Positions 49,145-59,361 of a stretch of DNA of 64,000 nt are shown here, in pieces. Positions within the stretch are counted from its first letter, which is position 1; every line of letters begins with the position of its first letter. Made by a program: the position numbers and the translations under genes. Origin of the DNA: Aeromicrobium sp. Root472D3 (GTDB lineage Bacteria > Actinomycetota > Actinomycetes > Propionibacteriales > Nocardioidaceae); contig NZ_LMET01000001.1 in assembly GCF_001426485.1 (NCBI RefSeq), forward strand, positions 2,594,121 to 2,658,120, read 5' to 3'. The notes beneath the pieces were generated by a model. That model saw only the letters and a program-made list of their open reading frames with translations. It did no database searches and was not told the origin of the DNA.

Positions 49145-51153
49145 CGGTCGCGGAACCCGCGGCGGACGTCGCCGGGGGCGGGTCGCGGCTTGGCGAGCTT
49201 CTTCTTGGCGCGACCGGCCGAGCTCAGCTGGTACGGCACGCTCGTGACCATGACGCCGGGCATGAACAGCAGACGCCCCTTGAGCCGCAGCGCGGTCTGG
49301 TTGTGCAGCAGCTGCTCCCACCAGCGGCCCACGACGTACTCGGGGATGTAGACCGTGATGATGTCGCGCGGGCCCTGCTTGCGCAGCTCCTTGACGTAGC
49401 GGATGACGGGGCGCAGCAGCTCGCGGTAGGGCGAGTTGACGACCTTCAACGGGATCGGGATCGCCAGCTCCTCCCACTGCTTCATCAGCGCAGCCGTCTC
49501 GGCCGGGTCGAACTCGACCGTCAGCGCCTCGAGCGAGTTGGGGCGCGACACCCGGGCGTACGCGAGCGCCCGCATCGTCGGCTTGTGCAGCTTGCTGACC
49601 AGCACGATCGCGTGGACGCGCGATGGCAGCGTCACGTCGGTGTCGTCGATCGCGAGCTCGTCGGACACCCGGTCGTAGTGGCGCCCGATGCCGCGCATCA
49701 GCAGGAACACCAGGACCATCGCGACGATCGCGATCCACGCGCCGGCGAGGAACTTGGTCAGCAGGACGATGACCAGGACCGTCGCGGTCATGCCCAGGCC
49801 GATCGCGTTGACGATGCGCGAGCGCTTCATGCGCGACCTGGCCGCGGGATCGGTCTCGGTGCGCAGGTGGCGGTTCCAGTGCTTGATCATGCCGAGCTGG
49901 CTCAGGTTGAACGAGACGAACACGCCGACGATGTACAGCTGGATGAGCTTGGTGACCTCGGCGTCGAACGCCTGGATCAGGACGATCGCCGCGAGCGCCA
50001 GCACGATGATGCCGTTGCTGAACGTCAGGCGGTCGCCGCGCGTGTCGAGCTGGCGCGGCAGGAAGCCGTCGCGGGCCAGGATCGAGCCCAGCACCGGGAA
50101 GCCGTTGAACGCGGTGTTGGCGGCGAGCACCAGGATGATGCCAGTGCACGCGATCGTGAAGTAGAACAGCGGCGTGAAGTCGCTGTAGAGCGTCTTGGCG
50201 AGCTGACCGATGACGGTGTCCTGCGAGTAAGAGTCGCCGACCGGCATCCCGTTCGGGCGCAGCAGCTGCTCGGCAGGGTTCTCGACGTAGCGCAGCTTCA
50301 TCAGGTCGGCCAGCACGATGATGCTCATCAGCATCGTGATTGCGAGGGTGCCGAGCAGCAGCAGCGTCGTGGCGGCGTTCTTGCTCTTGGGCTTCTTGAA
50401 CGCGGGCACGCCGTTGCTGATCGCCTCGACGCCCGTCAGGGCCGCGCAGCCCGACGAGAAGGCGCGGGCCAGCAGGAACACCATCGCGACGCCCGTCAGG
50501 CCCTGCTCGAACTGCCCCTCCGGAGCGATGTCGAACTGCGCGCTGGGCACCGTCGGCAGGTCGCCGAACAGGTAGCGGGCGTAGCCCCACAGGCCCATCA
50601 TCAAGATCGCGACCATGAACAGGTAGGTCGGGATCGCGAACGCCGAGCCCGACTCCTTGGTGCCGCGCAGGTTGATCGCCATCAGCAGGACCACCAGCGC
50701 GGACGCGGCCGTCGCCTCGTGCCCCTCCAGCCACGGCAGCGCCGAGGCGGCGTTCTGCACCCCCGACGAGATCGACACCGCGACGGTCAGCACGTAGTCG
50801 ACCAGCAGGGCGCTGCCGACCGTGAGGCCGGCGGTCGGGCCCAGGTTGACGGTCGCGACCTCGTAGTCGCCGCCGCCGCTGGGGTAGGCGTGGACGTTCT
50901 GGCGGTACGACGCCACGACCGTGATCAGCACCAGCGTCACGGCGATGCCGATCTTCCAGTTGAAGGCGTAGGCCGACAGGCCGCCGATCGACAGCGTCAG
51001 GAAGATCTCGTCGGGTGCGTACGCCACCGACGACAGCGCGTCGCTCGCGAACACCGGCAGCGCGATGCGCTTCGGCAGGAGCGTCTCACCGAGCTGTTCG
51101 CTGCGGAGCTTGCGCCCGACCAGTGCACGTTTGGCGACCTCGGTGACTCCCAC
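49141..51153 (-). CDS. APC-superfamily transporter (Rv2690c-like) with C-terminal cytosolic domain
   Basis: A 670-residue APC-type permease with 12 helices (about residues 25-465) and a C-terminal soluble domain (about 480-670: LPSRVHAIVLVSKLHKPTMRALAYARVSRPNSLEALTVEFD). The motif KRIALPVFASDALSSVAYAPDEIFLTL near residues 27-53 and VASYRQNVHAYPSGGGDYEVA are typical of the YdaO/KimA/Rv2690c group, some of which import potassium. The GTG at 51153 is 8 bases after TAGCAT. It is divergent from the ceoB-ceoC pair, a good functional hint toward potassium or amino acid homeostasis. Confidence 0.9.
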   Translation of the reverse strand: MGVTEVAKRALVGRKLRSEQLGETLLPKRIALPVFASDALSSVAYAPDEIFLTLSIGGLSAYAFNWKIGIAVTLVLITVVASYRQNVHAYPSGGGDYEVATVNLGPTAGLTVGSALLVDYVLTVAVSISSGVQNAASALPWLEGHEATAASALVVLLMAINLRGTKESGSAFAIPTYLFMVAILMMGLWGYARYLFGDLPTVPSAQFDIAPEGQFEQGLTGVAMVFLLARAFSSGCAALTGVEAISNGVPAFKKPKSKNAATTLLLLGTLAITMLMSIIVLADLMKLRYVENPAEQLLRPNGMPVGDSYSQDTVIGQLAKTLYSDFTPLFYFTIACTGIILVLAANTAFNGFPVLGSILARDGFLPRQLDTRGDRLTFSNGIIVLALAAIVLIQAFDAEVTKLIQLYIVGVFVSFNLSQLGMIKHWNRHLRTETDPAARSRMKRSRIVNAIGLGMTATVLVIVLLTKFLAGAWIAIVAMVLVFLLMRGIGRHYDRVSDELAIDDTDVTLPSRVHAIVLVSKLHKPTMRALAYARVSRPNSLEALTVEFDPAETAALMKQWEELAIPIPLKVVNSPYRELLRPVIRYVKELRKQGPRDIITVYIPEYVVGRWWEQLLHNQTALRLKGRLLFMPGVMVTSVPYQLSSAGRAKKKLAKPRPAPGDVRRGFRDR

Positions 51154-51223
51154 GAGAGACGATGCTAGACCTGTCGGTGGCTCTCGTCCGCACGAGCGCT
51201 CCCGTCGGTGTAGCGTCGCCTCC

Positions 51224-51886
51224 GTGCACATCGTCATCATGGGCTGCGGGCGCGTCGGCTCGACGCTGACCCGCAACCTCGAGGCCCGCGGTCACACGAC
51301 CGCCGTGATCGACAGCAACCCCGACGCGTTCCGCCGTCTGGGCCCCGCTTTCACCGGCATCACGGTCACCGGCATGGGCTTCGACCGCGACGTCCTGGTC
51401 AAGGCCGGCATCGAGCGGGCCGACGCGTTCGCGGCGGTCTCCAGCGGTGACAACTCGAACATCATCTCGGCGCGCGTCGCGCGTGAGCAGTTCAAGATCG
51501 AGAACGTCGTCGCCCGCATCTACGACCCGGGCCGCGCCGAGGTCTACGAGCGTCTCGGCGTCCCCACGGTCGCGACGGTCCCCTGGGCCGCCGACCAGGT
51601 GCTGCGCCGCCTCGTCCCCGCCGGCTCGGAGCCCGCGTGGCGCGACCAGTCCGGTCACGTCCGGCTCGACCTCGTCTACGCGCCGTTCAGCTGGATCGGC
51701 CACCGCATCGCCGAGCTCGAGGCCACCGCCAAGGTGCGCGTCGCGTACCTGACGCGACTCGGCACGGGCCTGATCGCGACGCCCGACACCGTCATCCAGG
51801 AGGGCGACTACCTGAGCCTGTTCATGCTCGAGTCGACCGCCGACGACTCGCACGCGGCCCTCGACGCCGGACCGGAGGACAGCTGA
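51224..51886 (+). CDS. ceoB: TrkA-type NAD(H)-binding K+ uptake regulator (CeoB)
   Basis: A 220-residue RCK protein. The N-terminal Rossmann half has HIVIMGCGRVGSTLTRNLEARGHTTAVIDSNPDAF (GxGxxG), and the C-terminal RCK_C half has WIGHRIAELEATAKVRVAYLTRLGTGLI. Such proteins gate Trk/Ktr-type potassium transport in response to nucleotide. The GTG lies 7 bases after TAGCGT (leaderless). The stop overlaps the start of the second TrkA gene by one base. Order matches Rv2691-Rv2692. Confidence 0.92.
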   Translation: MHIVIMGCGRVGSTLTRNLEARGHTTAVIDSNPDAFRRLGPAFTGITVTGMGFDRDVLVKAGIERADAFAAVSSGDNSNIISARVAREQFKIENVVARIYDPGRAEVYERLGVPTVATVPWAADQVLRRLVPAGSEPAWRDQSGHVRLDLVYAPFSWIGHRIAELEATAKVRVAYLTRLGTGLIATPDTVIQEGDYLSLFMLESTADDSHAALDAGPEDS

Positions 51887-52548
51887 TGCGCGTCGTCATC
51901 GCCGGAGCGGGCGCCGTCGGGCGCTCGGTGGCCCAGGAGCTCATCCAGAACGGGCACTCGATCCTCCTGATCGACAAGTCCCCCGCGTCCATCCGGGCCG
52001 AGATGGTGCCCGAGGCGCAGTGGCTGCTGGCCGACGCGTGCGAGCTCTCGTCGCTCGAGGAGGCGCAGCTCGAGTCGTGCGACGTCGTGATCTCGGCGAC
52101 CGGCGACGACAAGGCCAACCTCGTCATCTCGCTGCTCGCGAAGACCGAGTTCGCCGTGCCGCGCACGGTCGGCCGGGTCAACCACCCCAGCAACGAGTGG
52201 TTGTTCAGCGAGTCGTGGGGCGTCGACGTCTCGGTCTCGACCCCGCGCCTGATGTCGGCGCTGGTCGAGGAGGCCGTGACGGTCGGTGACCTGGTGCGGC
52301 TGTTCACGTTCCGGCAGAGCAACGCCAACCTGGTCGAGCTCACGATGCCGGCCGACTCGCCGTTCATCGGCAAGCGCGTCAGCGAGGTGCCGTGGCCGGC
52401 CGACGTCGTGCTGGTCGCGATCCTGCGCGACAGCTCGATCGAGACGCCCGACGCCGACCGATCGCTCGAGTCGGGCGACGAGCTGCTGTTCGTGACGCCC
52501 GAGGACGCCGAGGACACCCTCGGCGAGCTCCTCTCCCCCAAGCACTAG
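51886..52548 (+). CDS. ceoC: TrkA-type K+ uptake regulator (CeoC)
   Basis: A 220-residue RCK protein paralogous to ceoB. The N-terminal part is VVIAGAGAVGRSVAQELIQNGHSILLIDKS; ADACELSSLEEAQLESCDVVISATGDDKANLVISLLAKTEF follows, and the C-terminal RCK_C is SPFIGKRVSEVPWPADVVLVAILRD. It probably forms a hetero-ring with CeoB. The ATG overlaps the ceoB TGA (TGATG). Terminator hairpins follow. Confidence 0.92.
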   Translation: MRVVIAGAGAVGRSVAQELIQNGHSILLIDKSPASIRAEMVPEAQWLLADACELSSLEEAQLESCDVVISATGDDKANLVISLLAKTEFAVPRTVGRVNHPSNEWLFSESWGVDVSVSTPRLMSALVEEAVTVGDLVRLFTFRQSNANLVELTMPADSPFIGKRVSEVPWPADVVLVAILRDSSIETPDADRSLESGDELLFVTPEDAEDTLGELLSPKH

Positions 52549-52626
52549 ACGCCCAGCGCACCCCGGCCGAGGAGTGGGTGACGGCCCCTCGGGCAGTCAC
52601 AGGCTGTCGGACACGACGACGACAAC

Positions 52627-52641
52627 CCCCTCGTCGAGGGG
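52627..52641. terminator. Hairpin between ceoC and the DUF3159 gene
   Basis: CCCCTC and GAGGGG enclose GTC in the 131-base convergent gap. A second, weaker hairpin (CTCCC/GGGAG) follows at 52651-52668. Nothing else was seen in this gap. Confidence 0.6.
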
Positions 52642-52679
52642 CTGCAACCCTCTCCCCGCGAGCGGGAGGTCCCCCCCGT

Positions 52680-53357
52680 TCAGCGATCGGGGGTGGAGTT
52701 CTCGTCGAGGTCGATCGGGGTGCGGTTGCGGGTCAGCAGCCAGCCCATGACCGCGAACGACGCCAGCTGGAGCGGCCAGCCCAGCGCGATCTTGGACGCG
52801 CCCAGCAGGCCGATCTGGTGGTCGAGCCACAGCGGCAGCTGCACCGCGACCCGGATGACGCACGGGATCGCGAGCACCCACGTCAGCTGTGAGCACAGCC
52901 GCACCATGGCCTTGTCGGAGTGCCAGGCCGTCGGGTCTCCCATGACCGAGCCCACCATGAAGCCGACGATGGGCCAGCCGATGACGATCGTCAGCACGAT
53001 CACGACGGCGTACACCCCGTTGTAGATCAGGCCCGGGGTGAAGACCGCCCGCGCGACGTCCTCCTCGGAGCCACCCGACTGCGACGCCCGGTACGCGAAG
53101 AACGCGCCGATGCCGATGCCGAACAGCGCGTTGAGGACGAACTGCGTCGTCGAGCGCTGCACCACGCGGACGAGCAGCAGCGCCGCCGTCGCCCCGATGC
53201 TGACGACCAGCGACAGCCGGATGTCCTTGGTGACCAGGAACAGCACCGTGAACAGCGCCGTCGGCACGGCGCTCTCGACGATCCCGCGCGGTCCGCCGAG
53301 GGCCTTCGACAGCTGGGCGCGGACGACCTGCTCGACCGTCGCCTGGGGTGAGGTCAC
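52680..53357 (-). CDS. DUF3159 membrane protein
   Basis: A 225-residue protein with five to six helices, typical of the actinobacterial DUF3159 family (Rv2693c). It has GGPRGIVESAVPTALFTVLFLVTKDIRLSLVVSIGAT, AYRASQSGGSEEDVARAVFTPGLIYNGVYAVV and WHSDKAMVRLCSQLTWVLAIPCVIRVAVQLPLWL. Function is unknown. The GTG start at 53357 is 4 bases from the OB-fold gene stop, so it is co-transcribed with it and probably with the DUF3710 and dut genes. Confidence 0.88.
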   Translation of the reverse strand: MTSPQATVEQVVRAQLSKALGGPRGIVESAVPTALFTVLFLVTKDIRLSLVVSIGATAALLLVRVVQRSTTQFVLNALFGIGIGAFFAYRASQSGGSEEDVARAVFTPGLIYNGVYAVVIVLTIVIGWPIVGFMVGSVMGDPTAWHSDKAMVRLCSQLTWVLAIPCVIRVAVQLPLWLDHQIGLLGASKIALGWPLQLASFAVMGWLLTRNRTPIDLDENSTPDR

Positions 53358-53361
53358 CGGC

Positions 53362-53712
53362 TCACGCGTCGAGCTCGTAGCGCGGGTTGTAGATGATGCG
53401 CGTCGTGCCCCTCATGCCGATGCGGCCGAAGGCCTTGAGCTGGCGGCCGGCGGTGATGCCCTCGATGCGGCGACGTCCGAGCCACACCAGGGTCACGCTG
53501 TCGGACCCGTCGTACAGCTCGGCCTCGAGGGCCGTGACGCCGTCGACGGGCCGCAGGGTCACCGAGCGCAGCACGCCGTGGATCGTGGCCATGCAGCGGT
53601 CGGCCTGCGAGGAGATGAGCTGGCACCCGGCCCGCTCGGCCTCGCTCTTGAGCTCGCCGGCCTCCTGGTTCTCGGTCGACAGGCGTTCGAGGGTCCTGCT
53701 GAAGCGTCCCAT
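53362..53712 (-). CDS. OB-fold nucleic-acid-binding protein
   Basis: A 116-residue protein whose second half has an OB fold (MATIHGVLRSVTLRPVDGVTALEAELYDGSDSVTLVWLGRRRIEGITAGRQLKAFGRIGMRGTTRIIYNPRYEL). The helical N-terminus is GRFSRTLERLSTENQEAGELKSEAERAG. It is the Rv2694c-type protein found next to dut in actinobacteria; function unknown, probably nucleic-acid binding. The ATG at 53712 is 25 bases from the DUF3710 stop. Confidence 0.85.
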   Translation of the reverse strand: MGRFSRTLERLSTENQEAGELKSEAERAGCQLISSQADRCMATIHGVLRSVTLRPVDGVTALEAELYDGSDSVTLVWLGRRRIEGITAGRQLKAFGRIGMRGTTRIIYNPRYELDA

Positions 53713-53737
53713 GGTTCCAGCCTACTCTCGCGGGGCC

Positions 53738-54370
53738 CTAGGCCCCGGGCTCGACGGGCGTCGCGTTGGGGGGCAGCGTCAGGAGCAGCGACTCGCGCGG
53801 GATGCGCGGATCGGAGCCGCGGTCGACGATGACGTCGCGCAGCGCGTCCATCAGGATGCCCTCGTCGGAGGGCTCGAGACCCGCCGCGCCGAGGAACGTC
53901 GCCCGCAGGAGCCAGCGCGGCCCCTCGATGCCGACGATGCGGCTCGGCTGGAAGCCCTTCTCGCCGTCGGGCAGGTCGACCGGCACGCGCACGTGCAGCT
54001 CGGGACCGAAGATCCCGTCGACCTGCTCGCACTCGCCGCCGAGGCGCTCGACCTCGAGGATCAGGTCGTCGCGCACCTCGTCCCACAGGCCGCCCGACCG
54101 CGTGGCCGCGAAGGCCCGCAGCTCGATCGCGGCGTCGTCGGTGACCAGGACGACCGAGCCGATGTCGCCGCCCTCGCCGTCGGTCGGCAGCTGGACGTCG
54201 AGACCGACCCGCACGCGGACCTTGAGCGGACCCAGGTCGATGTACTGCTGGTCGTCCGCCGGAGACCGCTCGGAGGAGTCCCACGGTCCGGCGTGGCGCA
54301 CGCCCTCGACCGCGGAGGGTGCGACGACCGCGGTGTCGTCGGTGGTCTGCTTGCCTCGTCGTCGTGCCAT
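53738..54370 (-). CDS. DUF3710 protein
   Basis: A 210-residue soluble protein of the DUF3710 family (Rv2696c-like). It has YIDLGPLKVRVRVGLDVQLPTDGEGGDIGSVVLVTDDAAIELRAFAATRSGGLWDEVRDDLILEV and IVGIEGPRWLLRATFLGAAGL. Function unknown; always near dut. The ATG at 54370 shares one base with the dut stop, so expression is coupled. Confidence 0.88.
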   Translation of the reverse strand: MARRRGKQTTDDTAVVAPSAVEGVRHAGPWDSSERSPADDQQYIDLGPLKVRVRVGLDVQLPTDGEGGDIGSVVLVTDDAAIELRAFAATRSGGLWDEVRDDLILEVERLGGECEQVDGIFGPELHVRVPVDLPDGEKGFQPSRIVGIEGPRWLLRATFLGAAGLEPSDEGILMDALRDVIVDRGSDPRIPRESLLLTLPPNATPVEPGA

Positions 54371-54837
54371 CAGCTGCTCTCTTCGTGGACGTCGGCGGCC
54401 GCGTGGCCACCTGTTGAACCGTAGCCCCCCGAACCGCGCTCCGACGTGGGGAGCACCCTCGACTCGACGAACCGGACGTGCTCGACCCGCTGCACGACGA
54501 GCTGCGCGACCCGGTCGCCCCGTCGGAGCGCGACGGACTCGGCGGCGTCGTGGTTGACCAGCAGCACCTTGATCTCGCCGCGGTAGCCGGCGTCGATCGT
54601 GCCGGGCGTGTTGACGATCGACAGCCCGTGGCGCAGCGCCAGGCCCGACCGCGGGTGCACGAACGCCGCGAACCCCTCGGGCAGTGCCAGGGCGATGCCC
54701 GTCGGCACGAGCACGCGCTCCCCCGGCGCCAGCCGCACGTCGACCGTCGTGACGAGGTCGGCCCCGGCGTCGCCCGGGTGGGCGTAAGTGGGAAGCGGCA
54801 CGTCCGGATCGAGCCGTGTCACGGTCACGTCGAGCAT
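54370..54837 (-). CDS. dut: Deoxyuridine 5'-triphosphate nucleotidohydrolase (dUTPase)
   Basis: Trimeric dUTPase converting dUTP to dUMP and diphosphate, keeping uracil out of DNA. The 155 residues hold the five motifs: HPGDAGADL (I), [21 protein letters not shown] (II/III) with [30 protein letters not shown] (IV), and the C-terminal P-loop-like [11 protein letters not shown] (V). The ATG at 54837 lies 7 bases after TAGGGT (leaderless). First gene of dut-DUF3710-OB-DUF3159. Confidence 0.96.
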   Translation of the reverse strand: MLDVTVTRLDPDVPLPTYAHPGDAGADLVTTVDVRLAPGERVLVPTGIALALPEGFAAFVHPRSGLALRHGLSIVNTPGTIDAGYRGEIKVLLVNHDAAESVALRRGDRVAQLVVQRVEHVRFVESRVLPTSERGSGGYGSTGGHAAADVHEESS

Positions 54838-54891
54838 GGCGACGACCCTACCTGCGTCGCACGCCGGACCCGCATGAGGCAAGGTTGAACC

Positions 54892-55383
54892 GTGACGACC
54901 TATCGAGAGCGCCTGTCGGCCCCCGTGTCCTGGTGGATCGCCGCCCTGGCGTTCGCCGCCGCCTGGGGCTGGGTGTTCCTCATCGCGACGAACTGGGCCA
55001 TCGCCGGTGTCGTGACGGCACTGCTCGTCGCGGCCGGCGGGTTCATCGTGTGGCGCTACGGCTCCATGACGGTGTCCGTGGACGCCGACGGCCTGCGGGT
55101 CGGTCAGGCGTTCGTCGAGGCCGGTCACGTCGGCGACGTCCAGGCCCTTGACCGGGCCGGCTACCGCACCCGGCTCGGCACCGGTGCCGACGCCCGTGCG
55201 TACCTGGTGACGCGTCCCTACCTCGACCACGGCGTCGTCGTGACGATCGACGACCCGTCCGACCCCACCCCGTACTGGCTGGTCTCGAGCCGCCACCCCG
55301 AAGCCCTCGCAGCCGCGTTGGCTCCCTCGCGGCCCTCGGCCGCGACCCCCGACACCGACGGAGAGGCCTCCCGTGGCCAGTAG
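54892..55383 (+). CDS. DUF3093 membrane protein
   Basis: A 163-residue protein with two N-terminal helices ([41 protein letters not shown]) and a PH-like soluble domain ([61 protein letters not shown]). It is the Rv2698-type DUF3093. The GTG at 54892 is 6 bases after CAAGGT. The next gene starts inside its end (overlap of 11 bases). Confidence 0.85.
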   Translation: MTTYRERLSAPVSWWIAALAFAAAWGWVFLIATNWAIAGVVTALLVAAGGFIVWRYGSMTVSVDADGLRVGQAFVEAGHVGDVQALDRAGYRTRLGTGADARAYLVTRPYLDHGVVVTIDDPSDPTPYWLVSSRHPEALAAALAPSRPSAATPDTDGEASRGQ

Positions 55384-55867
55384 GCGCAAGAAGAAGGGCT
55401 CGGCGACGTCCGGGCACGTGGTCCAGGACCTCAACGCCGAGGCCGCCCGCACCCCGCGCACCAAGGCGCCCAGCCGCGCGACGTGGAAGGTCATGGACCG
55501 CGGCTCGTCGGTCGCCGCGGCGATGCTCGCGACGCGCGCCTCCGCGGTGGCCTGGCGCCTCGCCACGGGACGCAAGCCCCCGACCAGCGGACAGCACCCC
55601 GACGTGACGACGCGCGAGGCCGTCACCTGGGCCGTCGTCGGCGGCTCGATCGTCGAGCTCGTGCGGGTCGGCGTCCGTCGCGGCGCCGCGACGTACTGGG
55701 TCAGGTCGACCGGTCAGCTGCCGCCCGGCATGAAGCCGCTCGACACCAAGGCCCGGCAGGCCGGTGGAACGACAAAGGAGCCGGTCCTCGCGGAACCGGC
55801 TCCTCACTCATCCCCGTCACGGGGCAGGTCGACCCGGAAGGTCAGTCGGCGCAGTCGCGGCAGATGA
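55373..55867 (+). CDS. DUF4235 membrane protein, C-terminus overlapping a terminator
   Basis: A 164-residue protein. After a basic start ([11 protein letters not shown]), a DUF4235 region spans about residues 40-125: [34 protein letters not shown] and [36 protein letters not shown]. Function unknown. The start GTG overlaps the end of DUF3093. The last ~30 codons run through the terminator hairpin (55776-55804) and 26 bases into the convergent DUF4193 gene, and these residues look low in conservation ([22 protein letters not shown]). The reading frame may once have ended earlier. Confidence 0.7.
   Translation: MASRRKKKGSATSGHVVQDLNAEAARTPRTKAPSRATWKVMDRGSSVAAAMLATRASAVAWRLATGRKPPTSGQHPDVTTREAVTWAVVGGSIVELVRVGVRRGAATYWVRSTGQLPPGMKPLDTKARQAGGTTKEPVLAEPAPHSSPSRGRSTRKVSRRSRGR
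55776..55804. terminator. Hairpin inside the DUF4235 3' end
   Basis: Perfect 10-base arms AGGAGCCGGT and ACCGGCTCCT with a 9-base loop, before the convergent DUF4193 stop. It can serve both strands although it lies within the DUF4235 frame. Confidence 0.7.
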
Positions 55868-56141
55868 GGACGCCGTTCTTCTCCGACGCCAGCTGACTGC
55901 GGTGGTGCACCAGGAAGCATGACGAGCACGTGAACTCGTCGAGCTGCTTCGGCACCACCTGGACCGCGAGCTCCTCGTGGGAGAGGTCGGCCCCCGGCAG
56001 CTCGAAGGACTCCGCGGCCTCGGTCTCGTCCTCGTCGACCTTGCCCGAGTTCTTCTCGTGCCGACGCGCCTTGAGCTCCTCGATGCTGTCCTCGGACTGC
56101 TCTTCCTCTGTCTTGCGCGGTGCGTCGTAATCGGTAGCCAT
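55842..56141 (-). CDS. DUF4193 zinc-ribbon protein
   Basis: A 99-residue protein with an acidic N-terminus (MATDYDAPRKTEEEQSEDSIEELKARRHE) and a C-terminal zinc ribbon (CSSC...CRDC). This is the actinobacterial DUF4193 family (Rv2699c), conserved and of unknown function. The ATG at 56141 is preceded by GGGAG 6 bases upstream. An upstream in-frame start is not conserved. A CACAAT hexamer in the gap to suhB may be its -10. Confidence 0.92.
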   Translation of the reverse strand: MATDYDAPRKTEEEQSEDSIEELKARRHEKNSGKVDEDETEAAESFELPGADLSHEELAVQVVPKQLDEFTCSSCFLVHHRSQLASEKNGVLICRDCAD

Positions 56142-56204
56142 CAAATCTCCCTTTGTGCGGAACAACCGGCGTGATTGTGCCACACGGTTCGGTGGCGTTC
56201 ACAC

Positions 56205-57001
<797 letters not shown>

Positions 57002-57005
<4 letters not shown>

Positions 57006-58084
57006 AGCGGGATCGACGACGAGACCGATGCCGGCGTCGTGGCCGATCCGACGGTCGGCAGCGTCGACCGCGGGTTCAGGCAGCAGTCGGTCGGGCACAG
57101 GTCGTGCGAGCGCGGCAGCTCGCCCAGCGCGGGACGGTCGACGTCCTCGCCCCGCTCGACGGCGGCGCGCTCGAGCAGCAGCTCGCGCACCATCGCGACG
57201 AAGTCGGGGTGGGCGCCAGGCGTCGCGGCGCGGACGAACCGGAGACCCAGCTCCTCGGCGGTCTGGCTGGCCTCGGTGTCGAGGTCGTAGATGACCTCCA
57301 TGTGGTCGGACACGAAGCCGATCGGCACCACGACGACCGACTCGACGCCGGACTCCTTGAGGGCCGTCAGGTGGTCGTTGACGTCGGGCTCGAGCCACGG
57401 GATGCGCGGCGACCCGGACCGCGAGCAGTACGCCAGCGAGAACGCCCCGGCGCCCGCTCCCTCGGCCACGAGCGCCGCGACGCTCTCGTGCTGGCGGACG
57501 TACGCCTGACGTCCGGGCCCGCCGCTGGCCTCGTTCATCGACGTCGGGATCGAGTGCGTCACGAACACGACGTGCGTGCCCGCGGGCGCGTCGGCGAGAG
57601 CGTCCCTGGTCGCCTCGGTGAACGGGCCGACGAAGCCCGGGTGGTTGAAGTAGTGACGCAGGCGGCTCAGGCCGATCTCGACGCCCGTCGTCGCGTCGAA
57701 GAGGTCCTCGCGGTACTGGCGGCAGCCCGAGTACGACGAGTACGCGCTCGTGACGAAGCAGGCGGCACGCTGCACGCCGTCGGCCGCCATCTGCTGGGCC
57801 GCGTCGCGCAGGTACGGGTCCCAGTTGCGGTTGCCCCAGTAGATCGGCAGGTCGACGCCGTTCGCGGCGAAGTCGCTGCGCAGCGCGGCCAGCAGCTCAC
57901 GGTTGAGGTCGTTGATCGGCGAGCGTCCGCCGAACTGGAAGTAGTGCTCGCCGACCTCGACGAGCCGCTCGCGCGGGATGCCGCGGCCGGCGGTCACGTT
58001 CTCGAGGAAGGGGACGACGTCGTCGGGCTTCTCGGGCCCTCCGAACGAGACGAGCAGCAGTGCGTCAAAGGGGCGGACATCCAT
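57002..58084 (-). CDS. hemH: Ferrochelatase (coproporphyrin III ferrochelatase type)
   Basis: A 360-residue chelatase inserting iron into the porphyrin; in actinobacteria the coproporphyrin-dependent form (CpfC) is usual. Seen are [22 protein letters not shown], the ILxx-like [32 protein letters not shown] with the catalytic His, and [19 protein letters not shown] with the conserved His-Glu. The C-terminal [10 protein letters not shown], with an upstream Cys, holds a predicted [2Fe-2S] cluster. The ATG at 58084 follows a GAGGAT hexamer by 6 bases, so it may be leaderless. It is coupled to suhB. Confidence 0.94.
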
Positions 58085-58140
58085 GGGTCCATCCTCGCAC
58101 CGGGCCGGATAGGGTGCTCGGGGCGGCTCGAGAGGAACCC

Positions 58141-59349
58141 ATGCTGACGACGTACAAGGGCGTGCTGGGCCTGCCCGGGGCGGCCCTGTTCTCGTTCACG
58201 GCGCTGTGGTCGCGCCTCCCCCTGTCGATGGCCGGTCTCGGCATCGTCCTGCTCGTCAACGAGCGCACCGACTCGTTCCGCGAGGCGGGCGTCATGTCCG
58301 CGGTCTACGTGCTGTCGGCCGCGGCGTTCGCGCCGTGGCAGGGACGGCTGGCCGACCGCTTCGGCCAGGGGGCGGTGCTGTGGGTCGTCGGCGCGACCTA
58401 CGCCGCCGGCATCACCGCGTTCCTGGTCGCGATCGAGGCGGACTGGTCGGCACCGTGGCCGCACGCGTGCGCGGCCCTCGCGGGGCTCGCGACGCCGCAG
58501 ACCGGCAGCATGGTGCGGGCCCGCTGGACGCACGCGATCGACGACCGGACGCAGCTCAACACGGCGTTCTCGATCGAGGCCGTCAGCGACGAGGTCGTGT
58601 TCATCGTCGGCCCCGTGCTCGTGACGTTCCTGACGTTCCAGGTCGCCGACTACGCGGGGCTCGCGTGCGCCGCCGCGGCGGCGCTGCTGGGCAGCTGGGC
58701 CATGGCGCTCCAGCGGTCGACCGCTCCACCGGCCGGTCGACGGCGCACCCGCACGGGGCCCGCGATCAACTGGCTGGGCCTGTGGCCGCTGGTCGCGGTG
58801 TCGGTGGGTCTCGGCATCATCTTCGGCTCGGCCGAGGTCATCATCGCGGCGTTCACCGAGGAGCAGGGCCGCAAGGGCGCCGCGGGGGCCGTGCTCGCGG
58901 TGTGGGCCGCCGGCAGCCTCGTCGCGGGCGTCGCGGTGGGTGCACTGCCGCAGGCGCCCGACCCGCGCCGCCGGCTCCGTCTGTCGATCCTCGTCCTGGG
59001 CGTGCTGTTCGCCCCGATGGCCCTGCTGACGAGCATCCCGCTCCTGGCCCTCGGCATGTTCGTGGGCGGGTTCATGATCTCCCCGTCGCTCATCGCGCTC
59101 GTCCACCTCGTCGAGCAGGAGGTGCCGGCGTCCCGGCTGACCGAGGCCCTGACGTGGACCACGACCGGCATGTCGGTCGGCATCGCCCCGGGCGCCGCCG
59201 CCGTCGGCGCGGTGATCGACGCGCACGGCGCGTCGGCGGGCTTCCTGGTGCCGCTGGCGGCCGGGCTCGCGGCCGCGGTCGTGGCCTGGACCACCGGCAC
59301 GGCGAGCCGGTCGTCCGACGGGGTGAACGCGGCCGCGGAAAGTCATTAA
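58141..59349 (+). CDS. MFS transporter
   Basis: A 402-residue major facilitator with 12 helices, starting [32 protein letters not shown]. The loop after helix 2 has the MFS motif [16 protein letters not shown] membrane half from helix 7 begins [22 protein letters not shown]. Substrate unknown; probable drug/efflux type. RBS GAGAGGAAC lies 4 bases before ATG 58141. The putA gene follows after 12 bases, so the two may be co-transcribed. Confidence 0.85.
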   Translation: MLTTYKGVLGLPGAALFSFTALWSRLPLSMAGLGIVLLVNERTDSFREAGVMSAVYVLSAAAFAPWQGRLADRFGQGAVLWVVGATYAAGITAFLVAIEADWSAPWPHACAALAGLATPQTGSMVRARWTHAIDDRTQLNTAFSIEAVSDEVVFIVGPVLVTFLTFQVADYAGLACAAAAALLGSWAMALQRSTAPPAGRRRTRTGPAINWLGLWPLVAVSVGLGIIFGSAEVIIAAFTEEQGRKGAAGAVLAVWAAGSLVAGVAVGALPQAPDPRRRLRLSILVLGVLFAPMALLTSIPLLALGMFVGGFMISPSLIALVHLVEQEVPASRLTEALTWTTTGMSVGIAPGAAAVGAVIDAHGASAGFLVPLAAGLAAAVVAWTTGTASRSSDGVNAAAESH

Positions 59350-59361
59350 GGTTGGGGCACG

